Of a stretch of DNA of 64,000 nucleotides, positions 25,264-34,411 are shown piece after piece. The notes under the pieces were generated by a model. It was given only the letters and a program-made list of their open reading frames with translations, was not told the origin of the DNA and made no database searches. Each line of letters begins with the position of its first letter. The stretch's first letter is position 1. The translations under genes were made by a program, and so were the position numbers. Source of the DNA: Roseibium litorale (GTDB taxonomy: Bacteria; Pseudomonadota; Alphaproteobacteria; Rhizobiales; Stappiaceae); assembly GCF_014842915.1 (NCBI RefSeq), contig NZ_JACYXI010000015.1, forward strand, positions 1-64,000, given 5' to 3'.

Positions 25264-26253
25264 TTACCCCTTGGCCCGGTCGAAGGCTGCAGAAATCGAC
25301 GCCAGAAGGGTCTCGACCCGTTTCTGCTGCTCTCCCTGCTGCTCCGCCCAGTCGCGCATCATCTGCTGTTCGGAGCGCACATGCTTGACGAGTCCCTGGA
25401 TGCCTTCGGCAAGGTTCGACATGGCTTGTGCGGCATTCTTGCTGGATCCGTCTTCCAGCGTCTTTTGCAGCTGGGCGAGAGACGCCTGGATTTGCTCGGT
25501 GTTGGAGGAGGGGACGGACATGACCGGACCGTCTTCCGGTTCGATGTCGGTGACGGTTGATAGCCAGTCCTCCAGCTCGTTGTAGAAGCGGTTCTGCGCC
25601 TGTCCGGCCTGAAGGTCGAGGAAGCCAAGCACGAGGGAACCGGTCAGACCGAAGAGCGAGGACGAGAAGGCCGTGCCCATGCCGGAAAGCGGGGCTTCGA
25701 GACCAGCCTTCAGATCCTCGAAGATCACGCCTGCATCGCCAGAGCCCACATTCAGCGACTGGATCGTCTGGCCAACGGCGGTGATGGTCTGCAGCAGACC
25801 CCAGAAGGTGCCGAGAAGGCCGAGAAACACGAGAAGTCCGGTCAGATAGCGGGAGATCTCGCGCGATTCCTCAAGGCGCATGCCGATAGAATCGAGGATT
25901 GAGCGGGCTGTCATCGGCGTCAGCGCCATTTCCCCGACCTTGTTGCCCAAAAGCGTCGCCATGGGTGCGAGCAGGACGGGCGACCGGGTGTCGAGGCCAG
26001 GATCCCCAATGCGGAAGCTGTTGACCCAGGAGATTTCGGGGAAGAGCCTGATAACCCTGCCGAACAGCAGGAGAACGCCAAGCCCGGCCACGAAGATGAT
26101 CAGACCGTTCAGGCCGGGGTTGCTCATGAAAGCGACCGAGATCTGCCGGTAGAGAATGAAGGCGATGAAGGAAACGATCACCAGGAAGATGATCATGAAA
26201 GAGAGATATGCCTTCGGACTGGACAGACTGTAGGGGTCGTAATCGCGTGCCAT
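25264..26253 (-). CDS. MotA/TolQ/ExbB-like proton channel protein
   Basis: 329 aa. Two hydrophobic segments near the N-terminus (FMIIFLVIVSFIAFILY and GLIIFVAGLGVLLLFG), then GLLVFLGLLGTFWGLLQTI and MGTAFSSSLFGLTGSLVLGF, which are the channel helices of the MotA/TolQ/ExbB family. The C-terminal third is a charged coiled coil (MRDWAEQQGEQQKRVET). Translated with the OmpA-like protein, separated by 3 bp. Conserved in this gene neighbourhood beside suhB and efp, so it is probably an envelope maintenance machine and not a defence system. Confidence 0.87.
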   Translation of the reverse strand: MARDYDPYSLSSPKAYLSFMIIFLVIVSFIAFILYRQISVAFMSNPGLNGLIIFVAGLGVLLLFGRVIRLFPEISWVNSFRIGDPGLDTRSPVLLAPMATLLGNKVGEMALTPMTARSILDSIGMRLEESREISRYLTGLLVFLGLLGTFWGLLQTITAVGQTIQSLNVGSGDAGVIFEDLKAGLEAPLSGMGTAFSSSLFGLTGSLVLGFLDLQAGQAQNRFYNELEDWLSTVTDIEPEDGPVMSVPSSNTEQIQASLAQLQKTLEDGSSKNAAQAMSNLAEGIQGLVKHVRSEQQMMRDWAEQQGEQQKRVETLLASISAAFDRAKG

Positions 26254-26400
26254 GAGTCGCCATCTATCGCCTGTTGAACGTCCTGAATTGATAGCGTGAT
26301 TTCCCGAGGCATGGAAACCGTTAATCAGGGTTTTACCAATTCCTCTTGCGCTGTGGCCTATCGGGTACGGCTATTGGGGCAATTGAATGGCTGGGGCCAG

Positions 26401-26438
26401 AAAACAAAAAAGGCGAACGTTTCCGCCCGCCTTTTGAG
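26401..26438 (-). terminator. Rho-independent terminator after suhB
   Basis: On the minus strand AAAAGGCGGGCGG / CGTTCGCCTTTT stem followed by TTGTTTT, 24 bp past the suhB stop. Confidence 0.8.
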
Positions 26439-26461
26439 AATACAAGTCTTCCAGGAAATGC

Positions 26462-27256
26462 TTATTCAGCAGCCTTCTTGATCAGGCGCAGCATGTGCTT
26501 GTGGGCGAACTCGTTGCCGGCAACCACATCGCCGGAAGTGAGCATGCTCTCCTTGCCTTCAGCGTCGGAAACATACCCGCCCGCTTCCTTGACCATCAGG
26601 ATGCCTGCTGCAAGGTCCCAGGAATTCAGGTTGTGTTCCCAGTAGCCGTCGAGGCGGCCAGCTGCGGTCCAGGCCAGATCCAGGGAGGCCGCGCCACACC
26701 GGCGGATACCTGCCACTTCCGGCATGAAGTAACGCAGTTCCTTCAGTGCACGGCCATGGTCACCCTTGCCGATCATCGGCAGGCCGGTGCCGAACACCAT
26801 ATCTGGCAGCTCGGAACGGGCTGCAACACGCAGGCGGCGGTCATTGACGAAGGCGCCACGGCCACGTTCCGCGGTGTAGAGTTCATCCATGACCGGGTTG
26901 TAAATCACACCGGCGACGACCTGTCCCGCGCGCTCCAGAGCGATGGAGATCGCGAAGATCGGAATGCCGTGCAGGAAGTTGGTGGTGCCATCGAGCGGAT
27001 CGATGTGCCAGCGGTGCTGGCCATCGGTGCCTTCGACTTCGCCGCTTTCTTCCATCACCAGACCAAAGGTCGGACGGGCACGGGTCAGCTCGGTGCGCAC
27101 AATTTCCTCGGCCCGTCGGTCTGCGGCAGAGACGAAATCTCCGGGGCCCTTGCGGGAGACCTGAAGGTTCTCGACTTCACCGAAGTCTCGGACGAGGCTG
27201 CGGCCAGCCTTGGAGGCTGCCTGAACCATGACATTGAGGAGGGCTGTGCGGGCCAT
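26462..27256 (-). CDS. suhB: Inositol monophosphatase family protein
   Basis: 264 aa Mg2+-dependent phosphatase. Metal-binding motifs are complete: GLVMEESGE near residue 68, IDPLDGTTNFLHGIP near 85 and SWDLAAGILMVKEAGG near 220. Hydrolyses inositol monophosphate or related sugar phosphates; SuhB of E. coli also binds the transcription machinery. Downstream of efp on the same strand with 70 bp between, so probably co-transcribed. Confidence 0.92.
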   Translation of the reverse strand: MARTALLNVMVQAASKAGRSLVRDFGEVENLQVSRKGPGDFVSAADRRAEEIVRTELTRARPTFGLVMEESGEVEGTDGQHRWHIDPLDGTTNFLHGIPIFAISIALERAGQVVAGVIYNPVMDELYTAERGRGAFVNDRRLRVAARSELPDMVFGTGLPMIGKGDHGRALKELRYFMPEVAGIRRCGAASLDLAWTAAGRLDGYWEHNLNSWDLAAGILMVKEAGGYVSDAEGKESMLTSGDVVAGNEFAHKHMLRLIKKAAE

Positions 27257-27326
27257 TTGCTGATTGCCGATGTTTCTTGGACGCGGGCGGGCCGGGCCCC
27301 CCGCGTCAGGTCAGGGATAAGATGGA

Positions 27327-27890
27327 TCAGTCCGCGCGGCGGACGTATTCCACAGTGCCGGTGTCGACGATGATCTTTTCGCCAGCCGTGATGAACGGCG
27401 GAACCAGAACGCGGACGCCATTTTCCAGGATCGCGGGCTTGTAGGACGAAGACTGGGTCTGGCCCTTCACCACTGCGTCTGCTTCGGTGATCTGAAGCGT
27501 GACGAACTGCGGCAGGCTGATGCCGATCGGGCGCTCTTCATGCAGTTCCACGGTCACCATCATGCCGTCCTGCAGGAAGGCTGCGCGGTCGCCAACGAAA
27601 TCCATTGCCAGCTCAAGCTGCTCATAGGTTTCGGTGTCCATGAACACCAGCTGGTCTTCCTGGGTGTAGAGGTACTGGAAGTCCTTCTGCTCCAGGCGAA
27701 CGCGCTCGACCTTGTCTTCCGACCGGAAGCGCTCATTGAGCTTGCGGCCATCGAGCAGGTTTTTGAGTTCGACCTGGGCGAAAGCGCCGCCCTTGCCCGG
27801 CTTGACGTGCTGGGTCTTGACGACTGCCCACAGCGTGTCCTGGTGCTGAAGAACGTTGCCAGGCTTGATTTCGTTACCGTTGATTTTCAT
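27327..27890 (-). CDS. efp: Translation elongation factor P
   Basis: 187 aa from ATG 27890 (the frame is open 32 codons further, without family similarity). Starts [20 protein letters not shown], with [18 protein letters not shown] containing the conserved lysine that is lysylated in many bacteria, and ends [18 protein letters not shown]. Rescues ribosomes stalled at polyproline. Polyproline clients are present in this window, for example TolA. Confidence 0.96.
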   Translation of the reverse strand: MKINGNEIKPGNVLQHQDTLWAVVKTQHVKPGKGGAFAQVELKNLLDGRKLNERFRSEDKVERVRLEQKDFQYLYTQEDQLVFMDTETYEQLELAMDFVGDRAAFLQDGMMVTVELHEERPIGISLPQFVTLQITEADAVVKGQTQSSSYKPAILENGVRVLVPPFITAGEKIIVDTGTVEYVRRAD

Positions 27891-28030
27891 GGAACGACCG
27901 ATTGAGTGACTGAGAAATGGGGACCGGGCGCGCGGAACTGTCAGTCTAGACGGCACGGAAACCCAGCGTTGGCCTGTCCTACACAAATGCGGGACGGTTT
28001 CAAGGAAAAAAGCAGATTGGAGTTACCGGA

Positions 28031-29224
28031 TCAGGGGGAACCATTGCTCTCGTCGATGGTGGGAGCCATCAGGGTCGGAGCAAATTCCTGGGCTTTCTTG
28101 CGGGCCTCGGCCTGCGTTGCCTCATCAAGGCTGCCGACGAAACCATCAAGTTCCAGATCCGATACGCCCATGGTGCGGGCGACAAGATGCCAGGCTGCGG
28201 CAGAGACTGGATCGAGATCGCGGCCACGGCCATAGGCATAGACCCGGGCAAGTCTGTTCATGGCAACGGGATTGCCGGCAGTGGCTGCCCGCTCGAACCA
28301 GTCGGCAGCCTCTTTTTCATCCGGTTCCACGCCTTTGCCCTGGAAGCGCAGGATGCCATAGTAGACCTGCGCGGAGGGGTTACCCCTGCGCGCAGCCCTG
28401 CCCATCCAGTAGGCGCCCTTGCTTTCATCGGTCAAACCGCCGTAGCCTTCAAGGAAGGACAGAGCCAGCGTGTATTGCGCCTCGTCATCGTTCAGGTCTG
28501 CGGCTTGCTTCAGCAGTTCACGCGCCTTTTCCTCGTTGTAAGGGCGGCCTTCGCCTTCCTGATACAGGATAGCAAGATTGTAGATCGCCGACGGGATATT
28601 GGCCTTGGCGGCAATTTCAAAAAGATCCGCGGCCTTCTTTTTGTCCTGGGGCACGCCAGTGCCAAGAAGATAGAGCTGACCAAGCTGCATGGCGGCCGAT
28701 GTGTCGCCACTGTTGACGGCAAGCTGATACCACTCTGCGGCCTTGGTCTTGTCCTGCTGGATGCCCATGCCGGTTTCATGCATCACGCCCATCAAGGTCT
28801 GGGCATTGTGATCACCGGTCTCGGCAAGAGGGGTCGCGAAGGCAAGGGCAGTCAAATACCAGCCGCGCTGGAAGATGCCGTAGACAAAGTCTGCTGTAGC
28901 GCTCTGGCCTTCCGGCAAAGGCGGGAGGGGGCTCTCGATGGGGCTCTTGAGCTCCATCGGGAAGATGCCCTGATCCGCTTCAGCCGCGTTAGCGCTCTCC
29001 GCCGGAGTATCTGGCGCTGCGCCGACGCTGGCAGGGCCATCGTTTGCATCCTGGGCAGAGGATCCTCCGCTTGCCTCCTGCGGTGTGGCATCAGACTTCG
29101 CGGCCGCCGCAGGCTGCTCCATGTCCTGCTTCGCCGGCGCCTTGTCCTGGGCGGCCAGTTCATAGGTGCCTCCCACAAGGGCGGTCAGAAGCAGAGCAGA
29201 GGCTGCGGCGGTCCGAAGTTGCAT
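28031..29224 (-). CDS. Sel1-repeat protein, exported or membrane-anchored
   Basis: 397 aa from ATG 29224, only 4 bases after the thiE stop. The N-terminus (MQLRTAAASALLLTALVGG) is a signal peptide or anchor, followed by about 80 residues of low-complexity Ala/Gln/Asp-rich linker. About six Sel1-type repeats follow (for example MQLGQLYLLGTGVPQDKKKA and AIYNLAILYQEGEGRPYNEE), typical of ExoR-like periplasmic interaction proteins. Role unknown. Coupled to thiE by position, although a functional link is not evident. Confidence 0.83.
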   Translation of the reverse strand: MQLRTAAASALLLTALVGGTYELAAQDKAPAKQDMEQPAAAAKSDATPQEASGGSSAQDANDGPASVGAAPDTPAESANAAEADQGIFPMELKSPIESPLPPLPEGQSATADFVYGIFQRGWYLTALAFATPLAETGDHNAQTLMGVMHETGMGIQQDKTKAAEWYQLAVNSGDTSAAMQLGQLYLLGTGVPQDKKKAADLFEIAAKANIPSAIYNLAILYQEGEGRPYNEEKARELLKQAADLNDDEAQYTLALSFLEGYGGLTDESKGAYWMGRAARRGNPSAQVYYGILRFQGKGVEPDEKEAADWFERAATAGNPVAMNRLARVYAYGRGRDLDPVSAAAWHLVARTMGVSDLELDGFVGSLDEATQAEARKKAQEFAPTLMAPTIDESNGSP

Positions 29225-29228
29225 GGTT

Positions 29229-29870
29229 TCATTCCACGTCGACGAATGGGTGATTTTCCAAAATGGCGTTGGCCGCGGCAACGGCTGCCGCCGGTCCTTC
29301 ATTGTGGTTCCAGACCGCATCCTTCAAAGCGACGAAATCCGCGCCTGTTGCAGCGGTGTCTTCGATGGAGGTAATTGTGTTGCCCGCTAGGGCAACGCAT
29401 GGCGTCTCGAAGAGTTCCGCCCACCACTGTGCCCGGTCAATCGTCTTTGGGTGGGCTTCTTCCCGCTCGTCCAGATCGAGTTTGCCGTAGAAGATATAGT
29501 CCACGCCGGTTTCGGCGATTTCCATGTCCTCATGCCTCAGTTTGGTGCCGCCTGCGCCAACGATCCGCTCAGGCTGGAGGCTTTCGACAGCGAGCTTGAT
29601 GTCCTCAAGGGAGGTCTCGACATGGGCGCCATCCGCGCCTGTGCGGCCTGCGACCTGGGTGTCGCCATAGATCAGGGCGGCGGCGCCACCGTCCTGGATG
29701 ATCGGAACCAGACGTTCGGCTGTGTCCTGCAGAGCCTTGCTGCTTGCCTGGGGCATGTAGATCAGCACGCACGCGACATCCCCGCCCGAAAGCGCATCCT
29801 TGAGCTTGGGGGCGAAGTCGGCGGGGTCGAAGACCGGAGGGGTCACGAGAAAGAGGCGAGGACGGTTCAC
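29229..29870 (-). CDS. thiE: Thiamine phosphate synthase-like protein
   Basis: 213 aa TIM-barrel protein. RLFLVTPPVFDPADFAPKL, GAAALIYGDTQVAGRTGADGAH and VDYIFYGKLD fit the thiamine monophosphate synthase / TenI fold, which joins the pyrimidine and thiazole halves of thiamin. Canonical ThiE motifs are only partly kept (GADGVH is GADGAH; the phosphate loop G-S-P-T is replaced), so it may have a divergent role. It sits downstream of fba in the group common to rhizobia. Confidence 0.72.
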   Translation of the reverse strand: MNRPRLFLVTPPVFDPADFAPKLKDALSGGDVACVLIYMPQASSKALQDTAERLVPIIQDGGAAALIYGDTQVAGRTGADGAHVETSLEDIKLAVESLQPERIVGAGGTKLRHEDMEIAETGVDYIFYGKLDLDEREEAHPKTIDRAQWWAELFETPCVALAGNTITSIEDTAATGADFVALKDAVWNHNEGPAAAVAAANAILENHPFVDVE

Positions 29871-30008
29871 GAAGCGGTTCCGGTTTATGGGGTGACTGCA
29901 GAATGCTTCTATTGTCCCTAAAGACGGCGAAAGAGGGACGCAAGGCCCCTCTTTGCTGAAAGCTCGTCAGATAGTGAGCGTGTTACCGGATGAGGTCCAG
30001 CACTTTTC

Positions 30009-31076
30009 TCAGGCGACCTTCGGGTCCAGGCTGCCATCCTTGTAACGGGCGGCCATTTCAGCCAGCGTGATGACGCGCTTGATCTTCGATGCTTGTCCGG
30101 CGGTGTTGAATTCTTCCAGACGGGAAATGCAGAGCTTTTCCATCGCCTCGCGAGCGGGCTTCAGATACTTGCGCGGATCGAATTCGCCCGGGTTTTCGGA
30201 CAGAATCTTACGGATCTGGCCGGTCATGGCCATGCGGTTGTCCGTGTCGATGTTGATCTTCCGCACGCCGTTCTTGATGCCGCGCTGAATTTCTTCGACC
30301 GGCACGCCCCAAGTCTGAGGCATCTTGCCGCCATATTGGTTGATGATGTCCTGAAGATCCTGAGGGACCGAGGACGAGCCGTGCATCACCAGGTGGGTTT
30401 CCGGCAGCCGGCGGTGGATTTCCTCAATCACATGCATGGCGAGGATATCGCCATCCGGCTTGCGGGTGAACTTGTAGGCGCCGTGGGAGGTGCCCATGGC
30501 GATTGCCAGAGCGTCAACCTTGGTCTCCTTGACGAACTTGACGGCTTCGTCCGGATTGGTCAGCAGCTGATCGTGACTCAAAACGCCTTCAGCGCCGTGG
30601 CCGTCTTCCTTATCGCCCATGCCGGTTTCCAGCGAGCCGAGAACACCCAGTTCGCCTTCGACGGAGATGCCGCCCAGATGAGCCATGTCGGTGACCGTCT
30701 TGGTGACGCCGGTGTTGTAGTCCCAGTCCGCCGGGGTCTTGCCATCGGCCTTGAGGGAGCCGTCCATCATCACGGACGTGAAGCCGGACTGGATGGCGGT
30801 CATGCAGGTTGCCGGCTCGTTGCCATGATCCAGATGCACGCAGACCGGGATATGCGGGTAGATTTCGCAAACCGCATCCATCATGTGTTTCAGCATCACG
30901 TCATGGGCATAGGCACGTGCACCGCGGGAGGCCTGGATGATGACGGGAGAATCTGTACGGTCGGCAGCGGCCATGATGGCCAGGGCCTGTTCCATATTAT
31001 TGATATTGAACGCGGGAACACCGTAGTCGTGCTCAGCTGCATGATCCAAAAGCTGGCGAAGCGTGATACGTGCCAT
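30009..31076 (-). CDS. fba: Fructose-bisphosphate aldolase, class II (Calvin-cycle subtype)
   Basis: 355 aa zinc aldolase that splits fructose-1,6-bisphosphate to two triose phosphates. Zinc-site segment [15 protein letters not shown], then [29 protein letters not shown] and [10 protein letters not shown] are all in order. The length and insertion pattern fit the CbbA/Calvin subtype. It is downstream of pgk on the same strand but across a 244-bp AT-rich gap with its own likely promoter. Confidence 0.95.
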   Translation of the reverse strand: MARITLRQLLDHAAEHDYGVPAFNINNMEQALAIMAAADRTDSPVIIQASRGARAYAHDVMLKHMMDAVCEIYPHIPVCVHLDHGNEPATCMTAIQSGFTSVMMDGSLKADGKTPADWDYNTGVTKTVTDMAHLGGISVEGELGVLGSLETGMGDKEDGHGAEGVLSHDQLLTNPDEAVKFVKETKVDALAIAMGTSHGAYKFTRKPDGDILAMHVIEEIHRRLPETHLVMHGSSSVPQDLQDIINQYGGKMPQTWGVPVEEIQRGIKNGVRKINIDTDNRMAMTGQIRKILSENPGEFDPRKYLKPAREAMEKLCISRLEEFNTAGQASKIKRVITLAEMAARYKDGSLDPKVA

Positions 31077-31276
31077 TCAAAACTCCCGTGTTGGCTTGGC
31101 GCGTCGATGCCGGTGATGGCCGAAGTCTTCGCGCTGCGTCAAATTTGGAAGTGTACTTAGCAAATACCGGCGGTTTGAAAAGACACCTGCCGAAACCTAA
31201 ATCGTTTGAAATTCAAATAGTTTCGTAATTTTTCAGCTGTCTTTAATTTGGACTGTAAATTAATTTTTGCAAGCGC

Positions 31277-31320
31277 GAAATGCCCCTGTCCGGACATAAT
31301 TTCTGGACAGGGGCCGAAAT
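31277..31320 (-). terminator. Dyad after pgk
   Basis: CCCCTGTCC-N12-GGACAGGGG directly downstream of the pgk stop on the minus strand. The following bases are only moderately U-rich, so it is a weak terminator or processing stem before fba. The stretch to 31076 is AT-rich and shows nothing else. Confidence 0.55.
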
Positions 31321-32514
31321 TTAGACTTCCAGAGCTTTGACGCCCGGCAATTCCTTACCTTCCAGCCATTCGAGGAAAGCGCCGCCTGCGGTGGAGACAT
31401 AGGAGAAGTCATCCGCAACGCCAGCGTGGTTCAGAGCCGCGACTGTGTCGCCGCCGCCGGCGACCGAATTCAGCTGGCCGGCCTTGGTGCGGGCTGCTGC
31501 GTGACGTGCGGCTGCGACGGTTGCCGTGTCGAAGGGGGCGATCTCGAAGGCGCCAAGCGGGCCGTTCCAGACCAGCGTGTTGGCAGCGTCGATCTTCTCG
31601 GCAACCTTGGCGATGGAGGCGGCTCCAACGTCGAGCATCATGGCATCGGCCGGGATGGCGTCGAGCGTCACGGTCTCGTTAGCTGCGCCTGCCTTGAACT
31701 CCCGGGCAACGACGGCGTCTGCAGGAAGAACGATTTCGCAGCCGGACTTTTCAGCCGCGGCCATGATCTTGCGGGCGGTATCTGCCAGATCGTGTTCGCA
31801 GAGCGACTTGCCAACGTTGACGCCCTGTGCGGCGAGGAAGGTGTTGGCCATGCCGCCGCCGATCACCAGCATGTCGACCTTGCCGACCAGATTTTCCAGA
31901 AGGTCGATTTTTGAGGAGACCTTCGCACCGCCGACAACAGCCAGCACCGGGCGCTTCGGCTCACCAAGGGCAGAGCCAAGGGCTTCCAGTTCGGCCTGCA
32001 TGGTGCGGCCCGCATAGGACGGCAGCAGACGGGCAATGCCCTCGGTAGAGCCATGGGCGCGGTGTGCTGCGGAGAAGGCATCGTTCACATAGAAGTCGCC
32101 ATTGGCAGCAAGGGCCTTGGCAAAGTCCGGATCGTTCTTTTCCTCGCCCTTGTAGAAACGGGTGTTTTCCAGAAGGAGCACGTCGCCGTTGGAAGCTTCT
32201 GCGATGGCTTCCTCAACCGATGCGCCAATGCAGTCGTCAACGAAATCGACCGGCGCGAGCAGCAGGTCTGCAAGCGGCTGGGCGACCGGCTCAAGGGACA
32301 TGTCGGCGACGCGCTCGCCCTTCGGGCGGCCGAAGTGGGCCAGAAGAATGACCTTTGCGCCCTTTTCGGAGAGTTCCTGGATGGTCGGCAGAACGCGCTC
32401 GATACGCGTGGTGTCGGTCACCTTGCCACCGTCCATCGGAACGTTGAGGTCGACGCGCACAAGCGCGCGCTTGCCTGCGATATCGTTGAGATCGTCGAGA
32501 GTCTTGAAGGCCAT
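31321..32514 (-). CDS. pgk: Phosphoglycerate kinase
   Basis: 397 aa from ATG 32514. Transfers phosphate between 1,3-bisphosphoglycerate and ADP. Conserved segments: [50 protein letters not shown], the ATP-site [17 protein letters not shown], and the C-terminal [15 protein letters not shown]. Full length, with no ribosome-binding site stronger than CGGA. Part of a glycolytic run tkt, gap, (exporter), pgk, fba. Confidence 0.97.
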   Translation of the reverse strand: MAFKTLDDLNDIAGKRALVRVDLNVPMDGGKVTDTTRIERVLPTIQELSEKGAKVILLAHFGRPKGERVADMSLEPVAQPLADLLLAPVDFVDDCIGASVEEAIAEASNGDVLLLENTRFYKGEEKNDPDFAKALAANGDFYVNDAFSAAHRAHGSTEGIARLLPSYAGRTMQAELEALGSALGEPKRPVLAVVGGAKVSSKIDLLENLVGKVDMLVIGGGMANTFLAAQGVNVGKSLCEHDLADTARKIMAAAEKSGCEIVLPADAVVAREFKAGAANETVTLDAIPADAMMLDVGAASIAKVAEKIDAANTLVWNGPLGAFEIAPFDTATVAAARHAAARTKAGQLNSVAGGGDTVAALNHAGVADDFSYVSTAGGAFLEWLEGKELPGVKALEV

Positions 32515-32535
32515 GAGAGAGATATCCGTCAAATG

Positions 32536-33165
32536 TCAGCGCGTGGAACTGGTGGTTGCGGCAATGCCGATTCCGAACAGGGTCAGCAATACACCAAAGG
32601 AGCGTTCAATCCAGAGCTTGGCACGGAAGAAAGTGTCCCGGACCCGGCTCTGCGTGAAGAAGAGGGTGACCAGCACGAACCAGAGGAACACGCCTGAGGC
32701 CATGATGGCGCCATAGCCGATCTGAACGGCAAGGGGAGTGCCAGGCGCCGTGACCTGCACGAAAACACTCAAGGCGAACATGGTGGCCTTGGGGTTCGTG
32801 GCATTGGTGAGGAAGCCCCAGCGGAGCGCCTTGAGGGGCGGCATCGCCGTTGCCTGATCGGCAACAGGCATGTCCCGGCTGGCGCCCCGGTACATGGTGA
32901 TCCCCAGGAAGATCAGATAGGCCGCGCCGATCAGCTTGATCGAGTTGAAGAGCAGGATCGACTGGGACACAACCAGGCCAATGCCGGCAATGGCATACGC
33001 AGAGTGGACAACAAGAGCCAGACCGATGCCGAGCGCCGTCATGAAGCCCGCGGTCCGCCCGCCAACGAGAGCGTTGCGGATAACCACCGCGAGATCGGCA
33101 CCCGGCACGATGGCGACGATGATGGTTAGGGAAAGAACTGTAAATAGCTCGACCAATTTGAGCAT
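32536..33165 (-). CDS. LysE-family amino-acid or metabolite exporter
   Basis: 209 aa from ATG 33165. Six hydrophobic segments; SLTIIVAIVPGADLAVVIRN near residue 10 and RWGFLTNATNPKATMFALS in the middle are LysE/RhtB signatures. The protein would export an amino acid or small molecule across the inner membrane. It is placed between gap and pgk, 22 bp from the pgk start and after the gap terminator, an unusual interruption of the glycolytic cluster. Confidence 0.87.
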   Translation of the reverse strand: MLKLVELFTVLSLTIIVAIVPGADLAVVIRNALVGGRTAGFMTALGIGLALVVHSAYAIAGIGLVVSQSILLFNSIKLIGAAYLIFLGITMYRGASRDMPVADQATAMPPLKALRWGFLTNATNPKATMFALSVFVQVTAPGTPLAVQIGYGAIMASGVFLWFVLVTLFFTQSRVRDTFFRAKLWIERSFGVLLTLFGIGIAATTSSTR

Positions 33166-33182
33166 CCTAGGCCGTGAGGAAC

Positions 33183-33222
33183 AAAAAAGGGCGGATCCGG
33201 TCAAGCCGCATCCGCCCTCAAT
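33183..33222 (-). terminator. Rho-independent terminator after gap
   Basis: On the minus strand AGGGCGGAT / ATCCGCCCT outer stem with a GCGG/CCGG inner part, followed by TTTTTTG. It lies 37 bp after gap and overlaps the region upstream of the exporter gene, so gap ends a transcript. Confidence 0.85.
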
Positions 33223-33258
33223 TCTAGTCCGGATGACGTGTCATCCGCATGGCATCAC

Positions 33259-34269
33259 TCAGATCAGCTTTGCCATGGCGACGGCGGTGTCGGACATGCG
33301 GTTGGAGAAGCCCCACTCGTTGTCGTACCAGGCCAGAACGGAGACCATCGTGCCGTCCATGACCTTGGTCTGGTCCAAAGCAACGGTGGAGGAATGCGGG
33401 TCGTGGTTGAAGTCGATCGAGACGTTCGGTGCGTTGGTGTAACCCAAAACGTTCTTCAGACGTCCGTCAGCGGCAGCAATAAGTGCCTTGTTGACCTGTT
33501 CTGCGGTGACTTCCTTCGAAGAGATGAACTTGAAGTCGACCAGGGAGACGTTCGGGGTCGGAACGCGGACCGAAATACCGTCGAGCTTGCCAGCCAGAGA
33601 CGGGATCACCAGGCCGATGGCCTTTGCAGCGCCGGTCGAGGTCGGGATCTGGCTCATGGCTGCTGCGCGGCCGCGGTACAGATCCTTGTGCATCGTGTCC
33701 AGTGTCGGCTGGTCGCCGGTGTAGGAGTGGATCGTCGTCATCATGCCGCGTTCGATGCCGAATTCGGCATGCAGAACGTCAACCACCGGTGCCAGGCAGT
33801 TGGTGGTGCAGGAGGCGTTGGAGACGACGAGATCGTCCTTGGTCAGAACGCCATGGTTGACGCCATAAACGATGGTCTTGTCTGCGCCGGTTGCCGGTGC
33901 AGACACCAGAACGCGCTTTGCGCCTGCTTCCAGGTGCAGGGCAGCTTTTTCCTTTGCGGTAAAGATGCCGGTGCATTCCATTGCAATGTCGACACCCAGC
34001 TCGCCCCACGGCAGGTCCTTCGGATCGCGGATCGCGGTGACCTTGATCGGGTTGCCGCCAGCGATGGAGATGGTGTCGCCGTTGACGGTCACTTCAGCCG
34101 GAAAACGGCCGTGGACGGAGTCAAAACGAAGCAGGTGGGCGTTGGTTTCAACTGGACCCAGGTCGTTGATGGCAACGACTTCGATGTCGGTCCGGCCGGA
34201 CTCGACGATGGCACGAAGAACGTTCCGGCCGATGCGGCCAAAACCGTTGATTGCTACCTTGGTCACCAT
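33259..34269 (-). CDS. gap: Glyceraldehyde-3-phosphate dehydrogenase, type I
   Basis: 336 aa from ATG 34269 (GGAG 8 bases upstream). NAD-binding VAINGFGRIGRNVLRA at the N-terminus, active cysteine in SNASCTTNCLAP near residue 150, and the C-terminal SVLAWYDNEWGFSNRM. Forms the glycolytic cluster with tkt upstream (142 bp) and pgk and fba downstream. Confidence 0.97.
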   Translation of the reverse strand: MVTKVAINGFGRIGRNVLRAIVESGRTDIEVVAINDLGPVETNAHLLRFDSVHGRFPAEVTVNGDTISIAGGNPIKVTAIRDPKDLPWGELGVDIAMECTGIFTAKEKAALHLEAGAKRVLVSAPATGADKTIVYGVNHGVLTKDDLVVSNASCTTNCLAPVVDVLHAEFGIERGMMTTIHSYTGDQPTLDTMHKDLYRGRAAAMSQIPTSTGAAKAIGLVIPSLAGKLDGISVRVPTPNVSLVDFKFISSKEVTAEQVNKALIAAADGRLKNVLGYTNAPNVSIDFNHDPHSSTVALDQTKVMDGTMVSVLAWYDNEWGFSNRMSDTAVAMAKLI

Positions 34270-34411
34270 ATTCCACTCCATGGTTCACAGCGCATGCTTT
34301 GGCGCGCCGGTATCATTGGCCACGGCGGCGTGGCCGATTGGACGGAGCCCGAACGGCATCGCCCCGACTGGCTGCCCGCGTCTGACGAGGGCAGTCTGAT
34401 TTTGGTATGGC

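Noticed and set aside
24229-26253. Zorya-type defence system (ZorA/ZorB)
   Set aside because: The motor pair is there, but no ZorC, ZorD or ZorE; neighbours are housekeeping genes and the locus looks conserved.
26254-26461. suhB-linked small RNA (MmgR type)
   Set aside because: Apart from the suhB terminator, the region shows none of the conserved CCUCC loops I would expect.
30093-31160. 355-codon open frame antisense to fba
   Set aside because: Shadow of a highly conserved aldolase gene; composition follows the opposite strand.
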